A stretch of 59,204 nt of DNA from an uncultured Alphaproteobacteria bacterium. GTDB lineage: Bacteria > Pseudomonadota > Alphaproteobacteria > Caulobacterales > Caulobacteraceae. Under the pieces are notes generated by a model. That model was not told where the DNA came from and ran no database searches. It saw only the letters and a list, made by a program, of their open reading frames with translations. Location: NCBI GenBank assembly GCA_903860975.1, contig CAIOSI010000029.1, forward strand, positions 1-59,204, given 5' to 3'. Below, piece by piece: positions 51,909 to 59,204 of this stretch (within the stretch, counting starts at the first letter, position 1; each line of letters begins with the position of its first letter). Position numbers and translations under genes: made by a program.

Positions 51909-53852
51909 CTACTTCCCGTCGACTGAGAACGCCAAAAGGACATTCACCGCGTTACCGCCTGTGTTGGCTGCGCCCTGAAAGCCGCTCATCGTATAGACCA
52001 TGCCGCCTGCGATCGCAGGACCCATGCCATCGATGCTCCCGCCGGGCTGCGCCTTGACCTGATTGACCGTGTTATAGGTCTGAGCTGTGGTAGAAAACGA
52101 CCAGATAATCTTGCCGCTGGCCGGATCATAGGCGCGGAACCAGCCATCAACCGTGCCGGAGAATACGGCACCTGGCATGGCCGACGGAGCCGCCGACTGC
52201 GCTCGGATGCAGGCGCCCTTTGCGTAATCGCGGCTGCGGTCGCCGGCGTAGTGACAAGGTGCCTTGGGCGCGGGCGTCGACCACAAAACCTTTCCGGTCG
52301 CTGGATCGAGACCGTAGAGACCCGGCTTTCCGGGCGCGAGCTTATCGGCCGTGACCGGCGGCAGACCGGGCACTTCATCAAAGAGGTTGATCACATCAGA
52401 GATCGCCACAAACAGTCGCTTACGATCGGTGGCCATGCCCCATTCGATCCCACCGAGGGCTGAACCAGAGCCCACGGCCGTCTTCCAAATCAGCTTCCCG
52501 GTGTCCGGGTCCATCCCATAAGCGATGCCGGATTTCTGACCGGCGAGTACGATCTGCTTTCCGTTTGCCAGACTGAAGAGGATGGGCGAGGCACCAAAAT
52601 CATAGTCCGGACCCACCGGTGTCGGACAATTGGGCAGCTTGTCCTCGCAGCCCATGATGAAGTTGTCTTTCTCCGTGACCTGGGTGCTCCAGCGAATTTT
52701 GCCGGTCTTCATCTCGATGGCGACAATCGCATCGGCACCCGTTGTCGGCTCATCGGTGTAGCTGTCACCGGTGGCCACATAGACGAGGCCACGCTTCAAG
52801 TCGGCCGTCGGCGCAGACCATATCGCCCCGCCAGCTGGTCCCTGCATCATCGTGCCTGCGGAATTTTTGTGCGTCGGGTGAAGCGGCTCGGTGACCACGA
52901 ACGTCTTCCACTGGGTCTTGCCTGTTGCAAGATCCAGCGCGACCAGCGACCCGCGGAAGCTGCAGCAGGGATAGTTTGGTTGACGCGCCGCCGGCTCTTC
53001 ACCGGAGGTTAGCGGCACGAAAAGCTGGTCGCCAGACACGACCGCCGTGCCGGTAATACCGGCGACAGGGTTGGTTTCGATCTGGGCGCTCTTCCAGATC
53101 TCTTTGCCGCTCTGTGCATCAAACGCGCGGACGGTTCGGGTGCGTTCACCGATAAACGTCGCCCAACCACTGGGCGAAATCGAGCTCTTTACGATGGCCG
53201 GCGTCGTGCGCGCGCCAACACCTTCAAGCACCCATTGGACGCAGCCCGTCTTGGCGTCGAGTGCGTAGAACTTGCCGGAACGATTGGTGATGAAGAGCCA
53301 GTCTCCGATCACGGTCGGCATTGAACCGCCGCTCATGGCGAAGGACCACTTTACCTGCAACTTCGACACATCGGCGGCCTTGAGGCCGGGATTAGGCTGG
53401 TAGCGACTGGAATTGGCATCCAGGCCAACGCTGCGCCAGTCCGTCGGGGTCTCATGGATCGGTGGGTTCGTCGCACACATCACATCGACGCCGCGAGCCG
53501 CAGCCGGGATGGGTCTGGCTGCGCCAGGTGCGGGATGCGCATCGGGCCCGACCTGCGCTGTTGTCAAGTACGCAGCGACAGCGTCTTTGTCAGATTGCGA
53601 CAATCCCTGGGCCATCGGCGACATGACGCCGTTGGTCATCGCCTGGACGATCTGCGCCGCCCCATAGGCTGAAAGCGCCACACGGCTTGGTGCACGATCC
53701 ATCGCAGGCTCATGGCATGACTTGCAGCGCGCATTGAAGATGGTCTCTCCGATCGCCGAAGCCGGCGTCTGCGCCACAACCGGGGACGAAACAGCCAGCA
53801 CGGCGGCTCCAATTGCGCCGGCCGCAAACGCCGTCAAAACTCCAACCCGCAT
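51909..53852 (-). CDS. PQQ-dependent dehydrogenase with N-terminal cytochrome c (PVA dehydrogenase-like)
   Basis: A 647-residue periplasmic enzyme. ATG 53852 has GGGGG eight bases upstream and starts a signal peptide (LTAFAAGAIGAAVLAVSSPVVAQ). Residues 35-100 are cytochrome c with CKSCH (43-47) and a likely Met ligand in NGVMSPM; 130-647 are an eight-bladed PQQ propeller with repeated Trp-docking motifs (DAKTGCVQWVLEG, DAQSGKEIWKS, DLATGKTQWKT). Cys296-Cys297 form a possible vicinal disulphide as in PQQ alcohol dehydrogenases. A haem domain at the N-terminus, not the C-terminus, is as in polyvinyl alcohol dehydrogenases. It oxidises alcohols and passes electrons to the respiratory chain. No PQQ synthesis gene is here. 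Confidence 0.9.
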   Translation of the reverse strand: MRVGVLTAFAAGAIGAAVLAVSSPVVAQTPASAIGETIFNARCKSCHEPAMDRAPSRVALSAYGAAQIVQAMTNGVMSPMAQGLSQSDKDAVAAYLTTAQVGPDAHPAPGAARPIPAAARGVDVMCATNPPIHETPTDWRSVGLDANSSRYQPNPGLKAADVSKLQVKWSFAMSGGSMPTVIGDWLFITNRSGKFYALDAKTGCVQWVLEGVGARTTPAIVKSSISPSGWATFIGERTRTVRAFDAQSGKEIWKSAQIETNPVAGITGTAVVSGDQLFVPLTSGEEPAARQPNYPCCSFRGSLVALDLATGKTQWKTFVVTEPLHPTHKNSAGTMMQGPAGGAIWSAPTADLKRGLVYVATGDSYTDEPTTGADAIVAIEMKTGKIRWSTQVTEKDNFIMGCEDKLPNCPTPVGPDYDFGASPILFSLANGKQIVLAGQKSGIAYGMDPDTGKLIWKTAVGSGSALGGIEWGMATDRKRLFVAISDVINLFDEVPGLPPVTADKLAPGKPGLYGLDPATGKVLWSTPAPKAPCHYAGDRSRDYAKGACIRAQSAAPSAMPGAVFSGTVDGWFRAYDPASGKIIWSFSTTAQTYNTVNQVKAQPGGSIDGMGPAIAGGMVYTMSGFQGAANTGGNAVNVLLAFSVDGK

Positions 53853-54125
53853 CCTGATCGCCCCCAAACTTGTTTTCGAAAGCCTAGCCGGGGTTGGCCT
53901 GCAGCAGCAAGGTGCCTCAGAGATCCGTCTCCATCCCGCGTGCGAACAATCTCGGCGTTCAAGCCCTGAGGCATGGAGCTGTGAGATCCTGGCCGAGGCG
54001 CACCGGTGTCTTTTTAGATGCGCCTGCGGCAATTGAGCAGGTGAGATGCGTGGCTTAGCCCAGCCACGACCGCGTGCTCCCTGAAGCTAAAGCCGCGCCC
54101 GGCCAAGTCTTCGGCTTGTTGTTTC
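53853..54125. other. Intergenic stretch upstream of PQQ dehydrogenase
   Basis: No gene is supported; it holds the promoter of the PQQ dehydrogenase on the minus strand. A long minus-strand frame at 54014-54520 is the antisense of the DUF1501 remnant. Confidence 0.35.
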
Positions 54126-54553
54126 ATGTCAGTTCGCGGCGCGGTTACGGCGAAGGGCTTCGCGCTCTCGGGCTGGCAGATCGGGTGGCTATGTGCGTTG
54201 GGGCGCGGCCTGGCTCGGTTCGCCCAAGACGTCGGACAGAGGGCCTGGCAAGGTACAATCGTTACGATCGTGTCCGAAGCCGGCCGCCCCTTCTGCGAAA
54301 ACGGTGATCGGGGCACCGAGCGTGGCGATAACAGCGCCGATAGAGTCATTGGCGCGGCGTAAAAGGTGGTACGATCGAGGGCGAACAGAAGCGCGTCGCC
54401 AAGCCCAGCCTCAATCAGAACCGCGACGACGCTGTGCTTACGGACGATCGCGCCCTGATCGGTGGTCTGTTCGCCCGGATCTATGATCTGAATGCAACCC
54501 AGCTTGGCCAGGTGTTCCACGGGGCCACGCCAATTGACCTACAGCTGATTTGA
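54126..54553 (+). pseudogene. DUF1501 family protein, C-terminal remnant with frameshift
   Basis: One frame reads LGRGLARFAQDVGQRAWQGT, IVTIVSEAGRPFCENGDRGT, then ADRVIGAA and a TAA (54360-54362). A second frame continues at once with KGGTIEGEQKRVAKPSLNQN, RALIGGLFARIYDLNATQLG and QVFHGATPIDLQLI to a TGA at 54551. Joined, they match the DUF1501 C-terminus (sulfatase-like fold, with ExGR, the ENG..GT(D/E)HG region, and the LGGLxxRLYGL ending). Before about 54170 the family sequence is lost. So the gene is both truncated and shifted by one base near 54360. DUF1501 proteins usually pair with DUF1800, absent here. Confidence 0.7.
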
Positions 54554-54749
54554 CGATGCGACGGTCGCCATCGGCTCGGCGGCTAAAGCCTTGCAACGCC
54601 TGCCTTGATGGACGTTTTGGCATCGGCCACGCTGACAATACGGGCAAACTATTTTCCCGCGACGGGCCTAACCGTCACCCGCCTTGCGCTCAGATGATCT
54701 CAGTCCAATAGTCCCGCCGCCGCGTCAAAGCCGGCTCTGGGGATCGCGA

Positions 54750-55787
54750 ATGTCTAAGCGTATGAAATTCAAAACCATGGCGCTGGCTGCGGCCTTTTTC
54801 ACCACTTCCGCCAATGCGGAAAATTCTGGGCAAACCTTCAGCCTGAAGGTCACACCCTCAACCGTTGCCTGGGGAAATTATGACGCCGCGGCCAAGCCGG
54901 CGCTGACCATCAAGTCCGGCGACACCGTTGTGGTCGACACCTTGCTGACCAACAACCCCACGGGCCTGGAGCGAAGTGGCGTGGCGCCTGAACAGGTCGA
55001 AGCTGCCTTGCGTGATGTCTACGCCAATGTCCCGGCCTCAGCGCGTGGCCCAGGTGGTCATATCTTGACCGGACCAATTGCCATCGAGGGCGCCGAGCCA
55101 GGCGACACGCTGGAGATCCGCATAGTGAAGATCGATTTGGCGATCCCTTACGCCTACAACGGCTTCCGATATGGCGCAGGCATACTGACCGACGATTTCC
55201 CCTACGCACGAACGAAGATCATCCCCCTCGATCGCGCGAAAATGGTCGCCCATTTCGCACCGGGGATCACCATCCCGCTGCATCCTTTTTTTGGCAGTAT
55301 GGGCGTTGCGCCACCACCCGCTTTTGGCCGCTACGATTCCACACCGCCGACCATCCATGGCGGCAACATGGACAATAAGGAGTTGGTAGCGGGCACAACG
55401 CTTTTCCTGCCGGTCCATGCCAAGGGCGCACTGTTCGAGGTGGGCGATGGCCATGCGGGCCAGGGCAATGGTGAGGTCGATGTCACTGCGCTTGAAACGT
55501 CACTGACCGGCACCTTCCAGTTCGTGCTGCACAAGGGCGAGACGCTTTCTGGCCCTCGCGCCGAAACGCCGACCCACTACATCGCCATGGGCTTCGATGA
55601 CGACCTCTCCATCGCCGCCAACAAGGCAGTGCGCGAGATGGTCGCCTTCCTGGTTGCCAAGAAGGGTCTAAGCCGCGACGACGCCTACATGCTTGTGAGC
55701 GTGGCCGGCGATGTCGACGTCACCGAGGTGGTCGACCGCAACAAGGGCGTGCACGTTATGATGCCCAAGGCGATCTTCGCGAAGTAG
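54750..55787 (+). CDS. Secreted acetamidase/formamidase family protein
   Basis: A 345-residue protein from ATG 54750 (GGGGA seven bases upstream). It has a signal peptide (MALAAAFFTTSANAE) and the family core: GPGGHILTGPIAIEGAEPGD, IHGGNMDNKELVAGTTLFLP and VGDGHAGQGNGEVDVTALET. It hydrolyses small amides to acid and ammonia, here most likely in the periplasm. Its neighbours are a DUF1501 remnant and a decayed cupin gene. Confidence 0.88.
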   Translation: MSKRMKFKTMALAAAFFTTSANAENSGQTFSLKVTPSTVAWGNYDAAAKPALTIKSGDTVVVDTLLTNNPTGLERSGVAPEQVEAALRDVYANVPASARGPGGHILTGPIAIEGAEPGDTLEIRIVKIDLAIPYAYNGFRYGAGILTDDFPYARTKIIPLDRAKMVAHFAPGITIPLHPFFGSMGVAPPPAFGRYDSTPPTIHGGNMDNKELVAGTTLFLPVHAKGALFEVGDGHAGQGNGEVDVTALETSLTGTFQFVLHKGETLSGPRAETPTHYIAMGFDDDLSIAANKAVREMVAFLVAKKGLSRDDAYMLVSVAGDVDVTEVVDRNKGVHVMMPKAIFAK

Positions 55788-55901
55788 ATCAGGCCGCCTG
55801 CGCCCAGGTATAGCCTTCAGCATCGCCCGAGCCCGCCTCCCCGCAAGGGCGAACGGAGCGATGGTTTTCGTCCTCACGTCGAACCCATTCCTCGTCGCAG
55901 G

Positions 55902-56330
55902 TCAGTGTGGCGCGCCGGCGGGAATCCAAAGAACGTCGCCGGGTCCAAGAACATAGGCTGTTGCGCCTGTGACCTTTCCCCCTCGCCATTCGCCAGGCGC
56001 CGTTTGGTGATTGCCCTCAACTTTGCCGCCGACCAACACCGTGGCATGGCCCGACTTGACCACGAACTCGTCATTCAGCCTGGTGTGAACCTCGACCTCT
56101 CCATCCGCCATACGCCGCACGGCAAGAAGGGTCGTGCCCGGGCCCCTCGGCACCTTAGCTGTTGCGACCCCTTGGGTTGTCTTCATGACGAGGGCGGAGA
56201 TCTGGCTAGCGGGCACATAGACGCTTTCTGCGGTTTGAGCCGCCGCCGTACGCCCACTAGCCGCGACGATCAGTGCGGCCGTGCGTGCGCCTGAGCCATC
56301 ATCACAATCTCCCGGATCTAGGGAGATCAT
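55902..56330 (-). pseudogene. Cupin-domain protein, frameshifted leader and cut C-terminus
   Basis: The barrel is clear: DGEVEVHTRLNDEFVVKSGH, ATVLVGGKVEGNHQ and GPGDVLWIPAGAPH. Its stop follows directly after PH, where relatives go on for about 15-20 more residues including the last strand. At the other end the best ribosome binding site (GGGAG) precedes ATGATGGCTCAG, but that frame stops after ten codons, while the leader-like RTAALIVAASG lies in the barrel frame; a one-base shift there explains this. So the gene appears broken at both ends. It ends 114 bases after the convergent acetamidase. Confidence 0.55.
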
Positions 56331-56408
56331 AGATCGCGCTTCAAACTCAGCGCACAATCGAAAAAGCTTTTTTGATAAATCGCTTTGTGCGCCACCATCA
56401 GCCTAGCA

Positions 56409-56434
56409 GAAGGCGGCTATGACCGGACGCGTAC
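56409..56434. repeat. 26-base copy of the IS66 right end, outside the element
   Basis: This is identical to 59179-59204 (GAAGGCGGCTATGACCGGAC followed by GCGTAC). It lies immediately left of the element, separated from the left inverted repeat by a single C at 56435. Further left no similarity is seen. Confidence 0.85.
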
Positions 56435-56478
56435 CGTAAGCGTCCGGTCATAACCCGCGACGCTGAGGTGGCCCCCGC

Positions 56479-56721
56479 TTAGGTTCGCACCGGCGGCCGA
56501 GGCTGTAGGTTTGGGTTGGATTTGTACTCTCTGATCGCGTCGATGAGGTTGTCGATCCCGAAGTCGGTAAAGCCCTGCGTCTGTTCCTCGTTGGGCCCGT
56601 AGATCCACAGGTAGCCGTCTTCCGGCTCCATATCGCCGGAGATTTCCGAGAGCCAGTCGACGTCCTCGCCCAGCATCTCGGCGACGTGAGCCAGGGTGTA
56701 GACGCGGGTGATCGCGGCCAA
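56479..56721 (-). CDS. Small IS66 accessory ORF downstream of tnpC
   Basis: An 80-residue acidic protein from TTG 56721, three bases after the tnpC stop. It contains YTLAHVAEMLGEDVDWLSEI and EDGYLWIYGPNEEQTQGFTD. Such small ORFs accompany some IS66 elements in alphaproteobacteria; their role is unknown. The frame is open further upstream inside tnpC, which is a shadow. Confidence 0.65.
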   Translation of the reverse strand: MAAITRVYTLAHVAEMLGEDVDWLSEISGDMEPEDGYLWIYGPNEEQTQGFTDFGIDNLIDAIREYKSNPNLQPRPPVRT

Positions 56722-56723
56722 GG

Positions 56724-58295
56724 CTAAGCCGCCACCTGATCTTCGGCGAGTTGCGCCTGCCAGGTCCACGGCAAGAGCTCGTCGATCCGCTTGGCTGGAT
56801 GTTCGCCGATGCGGCCGATAACGTCGGCCAGATAGGCCTCGGGATTGATCCCGTTGAGCTTGCAGGTCTGGATCAGGGTGTAGAAGACTGCGGCGCGATC
56901 GCCGCCGGTGTCGGAGCCCAGGAAGGTCCAGTTGCGGCGTCCAAGGGTCAGCGGCCGGATGGCGCGTTCGGCGGCGTTGTTGGTCATCTCCAGGCGCCCA
57001 TCCTCGGTAAAGCGGCTGAGCGCGGTCCACAGCGTAAGGCTGTAGCGGATGGCCTTGGCCAGATCGCCTTTGCGGCTGATCCGGGTGAGGCAGGTTTCGA
57101 GGAAGTCTTTCAGCGCCGCCAGCAGCGGCACGCTCCTGGCCTGGCGCACGGCCAGTCGCTGCTCGGCGCTCTGGCCGTTGATCTCGCGCTCGATGGCGAA
57201 GATCTCGCCGATCCGCTCGAGCGCTTCGCGGGCCAGCGGCGATTTGGTCCTGGCGAGCTCGTCGAAGAGTTCACGGCGCGCGTGCGCCCAGCACGCGACC
57301 TCGATGAGCGGCGCCTGGCCGGTGATCGGATCGGGCGCATAGAGCTTATCGAAGCCGCCGTAGGCGTCCGCGTGCAGGAAGCCGCGGCACGGCTTCAGCA
57401 GCGCCTGAGCGTGCACGCCCTTGCGATCGGGTGAGTACTGGTAGTAGGCCGCCGGCGGCGCGGCCGAGCCCCAGGCGCGCTCATCGCGCACCACCACCCA
57501 TAATCGACCGGTCCGAGTGCTGCCGCGGCCCGGCTCCAGCACCGGGATCGGCGTGTCGTCCGCGTGCACAGCGGGGCCGGCGCGGGCGTAGTCGCCGATC
57601 GCCTCTGAGAGCGGACGCAGCAGCCAGGCCAGCCGGCCGATCCAGTCGGCCAGCGTCGAGCGATCGAGCTCGACGCCTTCCCGGGCGTAGATCCCGGATT
57701 GGCGGTTCAGCGGCAGGTGATCGCCATACTTGGCCACCGCCACATGGGCCAGCAGAGTTGCGCCCGGCCGGCCGCGTTCGATCGGCAGGCTGGGCATCGC
57801 AGGCTGGGTGATGGTCTCGCAGTCGCGGCAGCTGAGCTTGGGGCGCACATGCATCACCACCTTGAAGTGGGAGGGCACGTATTCCAGCACCTCGCGCGCA
57901 TCGTCGCCGATCTTGCGCAGCCGTTCAGACCCGCAGGCCGGACAGGCGCAAGGCCCCGCATGGGTGACGATCTCGCGCGGCAGATGATCGGGCAGCGGCT
58001 GACGGTTGCCGGTGCGCGCTGGTTTGGCTGGCGCAGCCGCGCCCGGCGTCGAAGCCGTGCGCGCTTCGCTCTCGGCCTCGCCTTCTTCCGCCTCGCCGAT
58101 GATCAGTTCGAGCAGGTCGATCTGCCGCTCGATCTTCTCTGAAGACTGACCGAAGTTGGCGCGCTTCAGCCGCGCCAGCTGAGCTCTCAGCTTCTCGAGG
58201 TGCAGGGTTTTGGCGTAGAGCTCGGACTGCAAAGCCTGCGCAAACGCCCGCAATTCCTCGGGGTCTGTCGGCAAGGTTGCGGTCGCCAGGGACAT
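56724..58295 (-). CDS. tnpC: IS66 transposase TnpC (DDE)
   Basis: A 523-residue full-length transposase. Residues 20-75 are a Leu-rich coiled coil; Cys116, Cys118, Cys121 and Cys156, Cys159 (CACPAC, CRDC) form the zinc finger; the catalytic triad is Asp246 in HADDTPIPV, Asp310 in HADAYGGF and Glu443 in NNAAERAIRP. No frameshift or stop is seen, so it is probably functional. Confidence 0.95.
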   Translation of the reverse strand: MSLATATLPTDPEELRAFAQALQSELYAKTLHLEKLRAQLARLKRANFGQSSEKIERQIDLLELIIGEAEEGEAESEARTASTPGAAAPAKPARTGNRQPLPDHLPREIVTHAGPCACPACGSERLRKIGDDAREVLEYVPSHFKVVMHVRPKLSCRDCETITQPAMPSLPIERGRPGATLLAHVAVAKYGDHLPLNRQSGIYAREGVELDRSTLADWIGRLAWLLRPLSEAIGDYARAGPAVHADDTPIPVLEPGRGSTRTGRLWVVVRDERAWGSAAPPAAYYQYSPDRKGVHAQALLKPCRGFLHADAYGGFDKLYAPDPITGQAPLIEVACWAHARRELFDELARTKSPLAREALERIGEIFAIEREINGQSAEQRLAVRQARSVPLLAALKDFLETCLTRISRKGDLAKAIRYSLTLWTALSRFTEDGRLEMTNNAAERAIRPLTLGRRNWTFLGSDTGGDRAAVFYTLIQTCKLNGINPEAYLADVIGRIGEHPAKRIDELLPWTWQAQLAEDQVAA

Positions 58296-58356
58296 GGCGA
58301 TTTATAGCAAATCTCAGCTTCTGGATCGACGATTATCTTCTGGATTCAGCGGCTTA

Positions 58357-58710
58357 TTACACCATTTCCGGCCGCCGGACCGGCTCCGGCGCGACCGTCC
58401 TGCGCCAGTCGATGCCTTCGACGAGAAGCGCCATTTGCGCCGCCGTCAGCTGCAGGCGACCCTCGACGATCGGCGGCCAGACGAAGCGTCCAGCCTCCAG
58501 CCGTTTGGCGAAGAGGCACATCCCACTGCCGTCCCACGCCAGGATCTTCAGATAGTCGCCGCGCTTCCCGCGGAAGATAAACAACGCCCCCGAGAACGGG
58601 TCAGCCTGCAGCACGCTCTGCACTTGGGCGGCCAGCCCATCGAGTCCCTTGCGCATGTCGCAAGGTGTCATCGCCAGATAGACCCGTGCGCCGGCTGGTG
58701 GCGCGATCAA
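58357..58710 (-). CDS. tnpB: IS66 ORF2 protein TnpB
   Basis: A 117-residue protein with the family features CDMRKGLDGLAAQVQ, FSGALFIFRGKRGDYLKILA and WDGSGMCLFAKRLE. TTG 58710 overlaps the tnpA stop by four bases (TTGA). It is required with TnpA and TnpC for IS66 transposition. Confidence 0.93.
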   Translation of the reverse strand: MIAPPAGARVYLAMTPCDMRKGLDGLAAQVQSVLQADPFSGALFIFRGKRGDYLKILAWDGSGMCLFAKRLEAGRFVWPPIVEGRLQLTAAQMALLVEGIDWRRTVAPEPVRRPEMV

Positions 58711-59114
58711 GACGCGGCCTTCAGCGCGGCCAGCACACGCCGCAGCGCCAGTTCGTCGACCTGGGCGTCGACCCGCAGCTTGGCGCCGCTCGGCAGGTCG
58801 ACTTCGATCACACCGACGCGCCCCGCCTGCACATCTCGTCGCGGTTCGGCCACGACATCGATCGGCGCAAAAGCCATCGGGCCGGTTTGGTCGCTCAGGG
58901 CCAGCGTCTGGCGGCCCAGCAGACGGCGCCACGCGAAGAGCTGATTGGCGTTCAGGTCGTGGCGGCGCGCAACCCACGCCACCGAAGTTCCGGGCTGATA
59001 GGTCAGCGCCACCAGGCGACGCTTTTCCTCAAGGCTGCGACGAACACGCTGACGCTTCGGCGCTTCGCCGCCCTCAGGAGAACCCACGCTTACCAACGCC
59101 ACCATCGTGTCCAC
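58707..59114 (-). CDS. tnpA: IS66 ORF1 protein TnpA
   Basis: A 135-residue DNA-binding protein; residues 25-65 (SLEEKRRLVALTYQPGTSVA and NANQLFAWRRLL) form the helix-turn-helix that recognises the IS ends. Starts at GTG 59114 or ATG 59105. It is the first gene, near the right end. Confidence 0.9.
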   Translation of the reverse strand: MDTMVALVSVGSPEGGEAPKRQRVRRSLEEKRRLVALTYQPGTSVAWVARRHDLNANQLFAWRRLLGRQTLALSDQTGPMAFAPIDVVAEPRRDVQAGRVGVIEVDLPSGAKLRVDAQVDELALRRVLAALKAAS

Positions 59115-59178
59115 TTAAGTTTAGGTGGACACTTGGCGGCCCACGCCGCTTCAGATTAACGGCCGCGCCCGCCGCGCT

Positions 59179-59204
59179 GAAGGCGGCTATGACCGGACGC
59201 GTAC
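59179..59204 (-). repeat. IS66 right inverted repeat
   Basis: The last 26 bases of the window; read inward it gives GTACGCGTCCGGTCATAGCC. It pairs with the left end at 56436 and is identical to the extra copy at 56409-56434. Confidence 0.8.

Larger units (their letters stand above)
56436..59204 (-). mobile_element. IS66-family insertion sequence, complete within the window
   Basis: About 2.77 kb. The left end reads GTAAGCGTCCGGTCATAACC; the right end, read inward, GTACGCGTCCGGTCATAGCC, so the inverted repeats match in 16 of the first 17 bases. IS66 ends normally begin GTAA, so the right end with GTAC is slightly changed. It contains tnpA, tnpB, tnpC and a small fourth ORF, all reading toward the left end. 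The right flank is outside the window, so an eight-base target duplication cannot be checked. Confidence 0.85.

Noticed and set aside
54014..54520. 168-codon minus-strand frame
   Set aside because: It lies antisense to the DUF1501 remnant and has no known motif or ribosome binding site.
56409..56434. Target-site duplication of IS66
   Set aside because: IS66 duplications are about eight bases; these 26 bases are the element's own right end.
1..59204. tRNA, rRNA, prophage or restriction-modification genes
   Set aside because: None of their characteristic sequences was seen on either strand.

Overview
The window reads as chromosomal DNA of a GC-rich alphaproteobacterium. The mix of a CYP153-type P450, several TonB-dependent receptors, many CoA-dependent acyl enzymes, short-chain dehydrogenases, glutathione S-transferases and RlmJ suggests a Caulobacterales relative (Phenylobacterium/Caulobacter-like), with sphingomonads as the alternative. 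This is inference from gene content; no rRNA or tRNA gene is present to settle it. Starts are often TTG or GTG, and ATGA, TTGA or TGATG gene overlaps are common.

Layout. 1-5.2 kb: an IS1182-type transposase remnant at the very edge, a TrmH/SpoU RNA methyltransferase, a CYP153 P450, a two-hotdog thioesterase, a secreted glycine-zipper protein with an Arg/Asp repeat tail, and a pirin. 5.2-10.5 kb: a tight five-gene minus-strand operon (malonyl-CoA-synthetase-like ligase, SDR, CaiB-type CoA-transferase, crotonase, aminotransferase) that looks like a catabolic acyl-CoA route. 10.7-18.8 kb: PEP carboxylase, an amidase, and a LolCDE/YbbAP-like ABC exporter divergent from a TesA-type esterase. 18.8-25.2 kb: an operon of a periplasmic beta-propeller protein, TolC, adaptor and CusA/CzcA RND pump. 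25.2-33.8 kb: a phosphorus-related region with a propeller-phosphoesterase fusion, a purple-acid-phosphatase-like enzyme, a TonB receptor preceded by a good Pho-box match, a gutted class A acid phosphatase, and two TonB receptor 3' relics. 33.8-39 kb: an FMN alpha-hydroxyacid oxidase, a hotdog protein, a sugar transferase, an Ala-rich membrane protein and RlmJ. 39-41.6 kb: a broken luciferase-like monooxygenase and a TonB receptor without a signal peptide. 41.6-56.3 kb: a degradative island with an epoxide hydrolase/GST/small protein/extended GST/crotonase operon, SDRs, another crotonase, a Baeyer-Villiger-type monooxygenase, a PQQ/cytochrome c dehydrogenase and an acetamidase-like enzyme. 56.4-59.2 kb: a complete IS66 element with four ORFs ending exactly at the window edge.

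How it fits together. P450, Baeyer-Villiger enzyme, epoxide hydrolase, GSTs and PQQ dehydrogenase can oxidise hydrophobic or xenobiotic substrates; ligases, CoA-transferase, crotonases, SDRs and thioesterases can process the resulting acids. No ferredoxin, regulator or PQQ biosynthesis gene is present, so these pathways need partners elsewhere.

The most notable feature is decay. At least seven broken genes lie in 59 kb (IS1182 transposase, two TonB tails, acid phosphatase, luciferase-like monooxygenase, DUF1501, cupin), mostly in the phosphorus and degradative islands, and IS sequences sit at both ends. The unusual elements with the best support are the Pho-box-controlled but damaged phosphatase locus, the GST operon with its coupled 118-residue partner and C-terminally extended GST, and an IS66 right-end copy lying one base from the IS66 left end.
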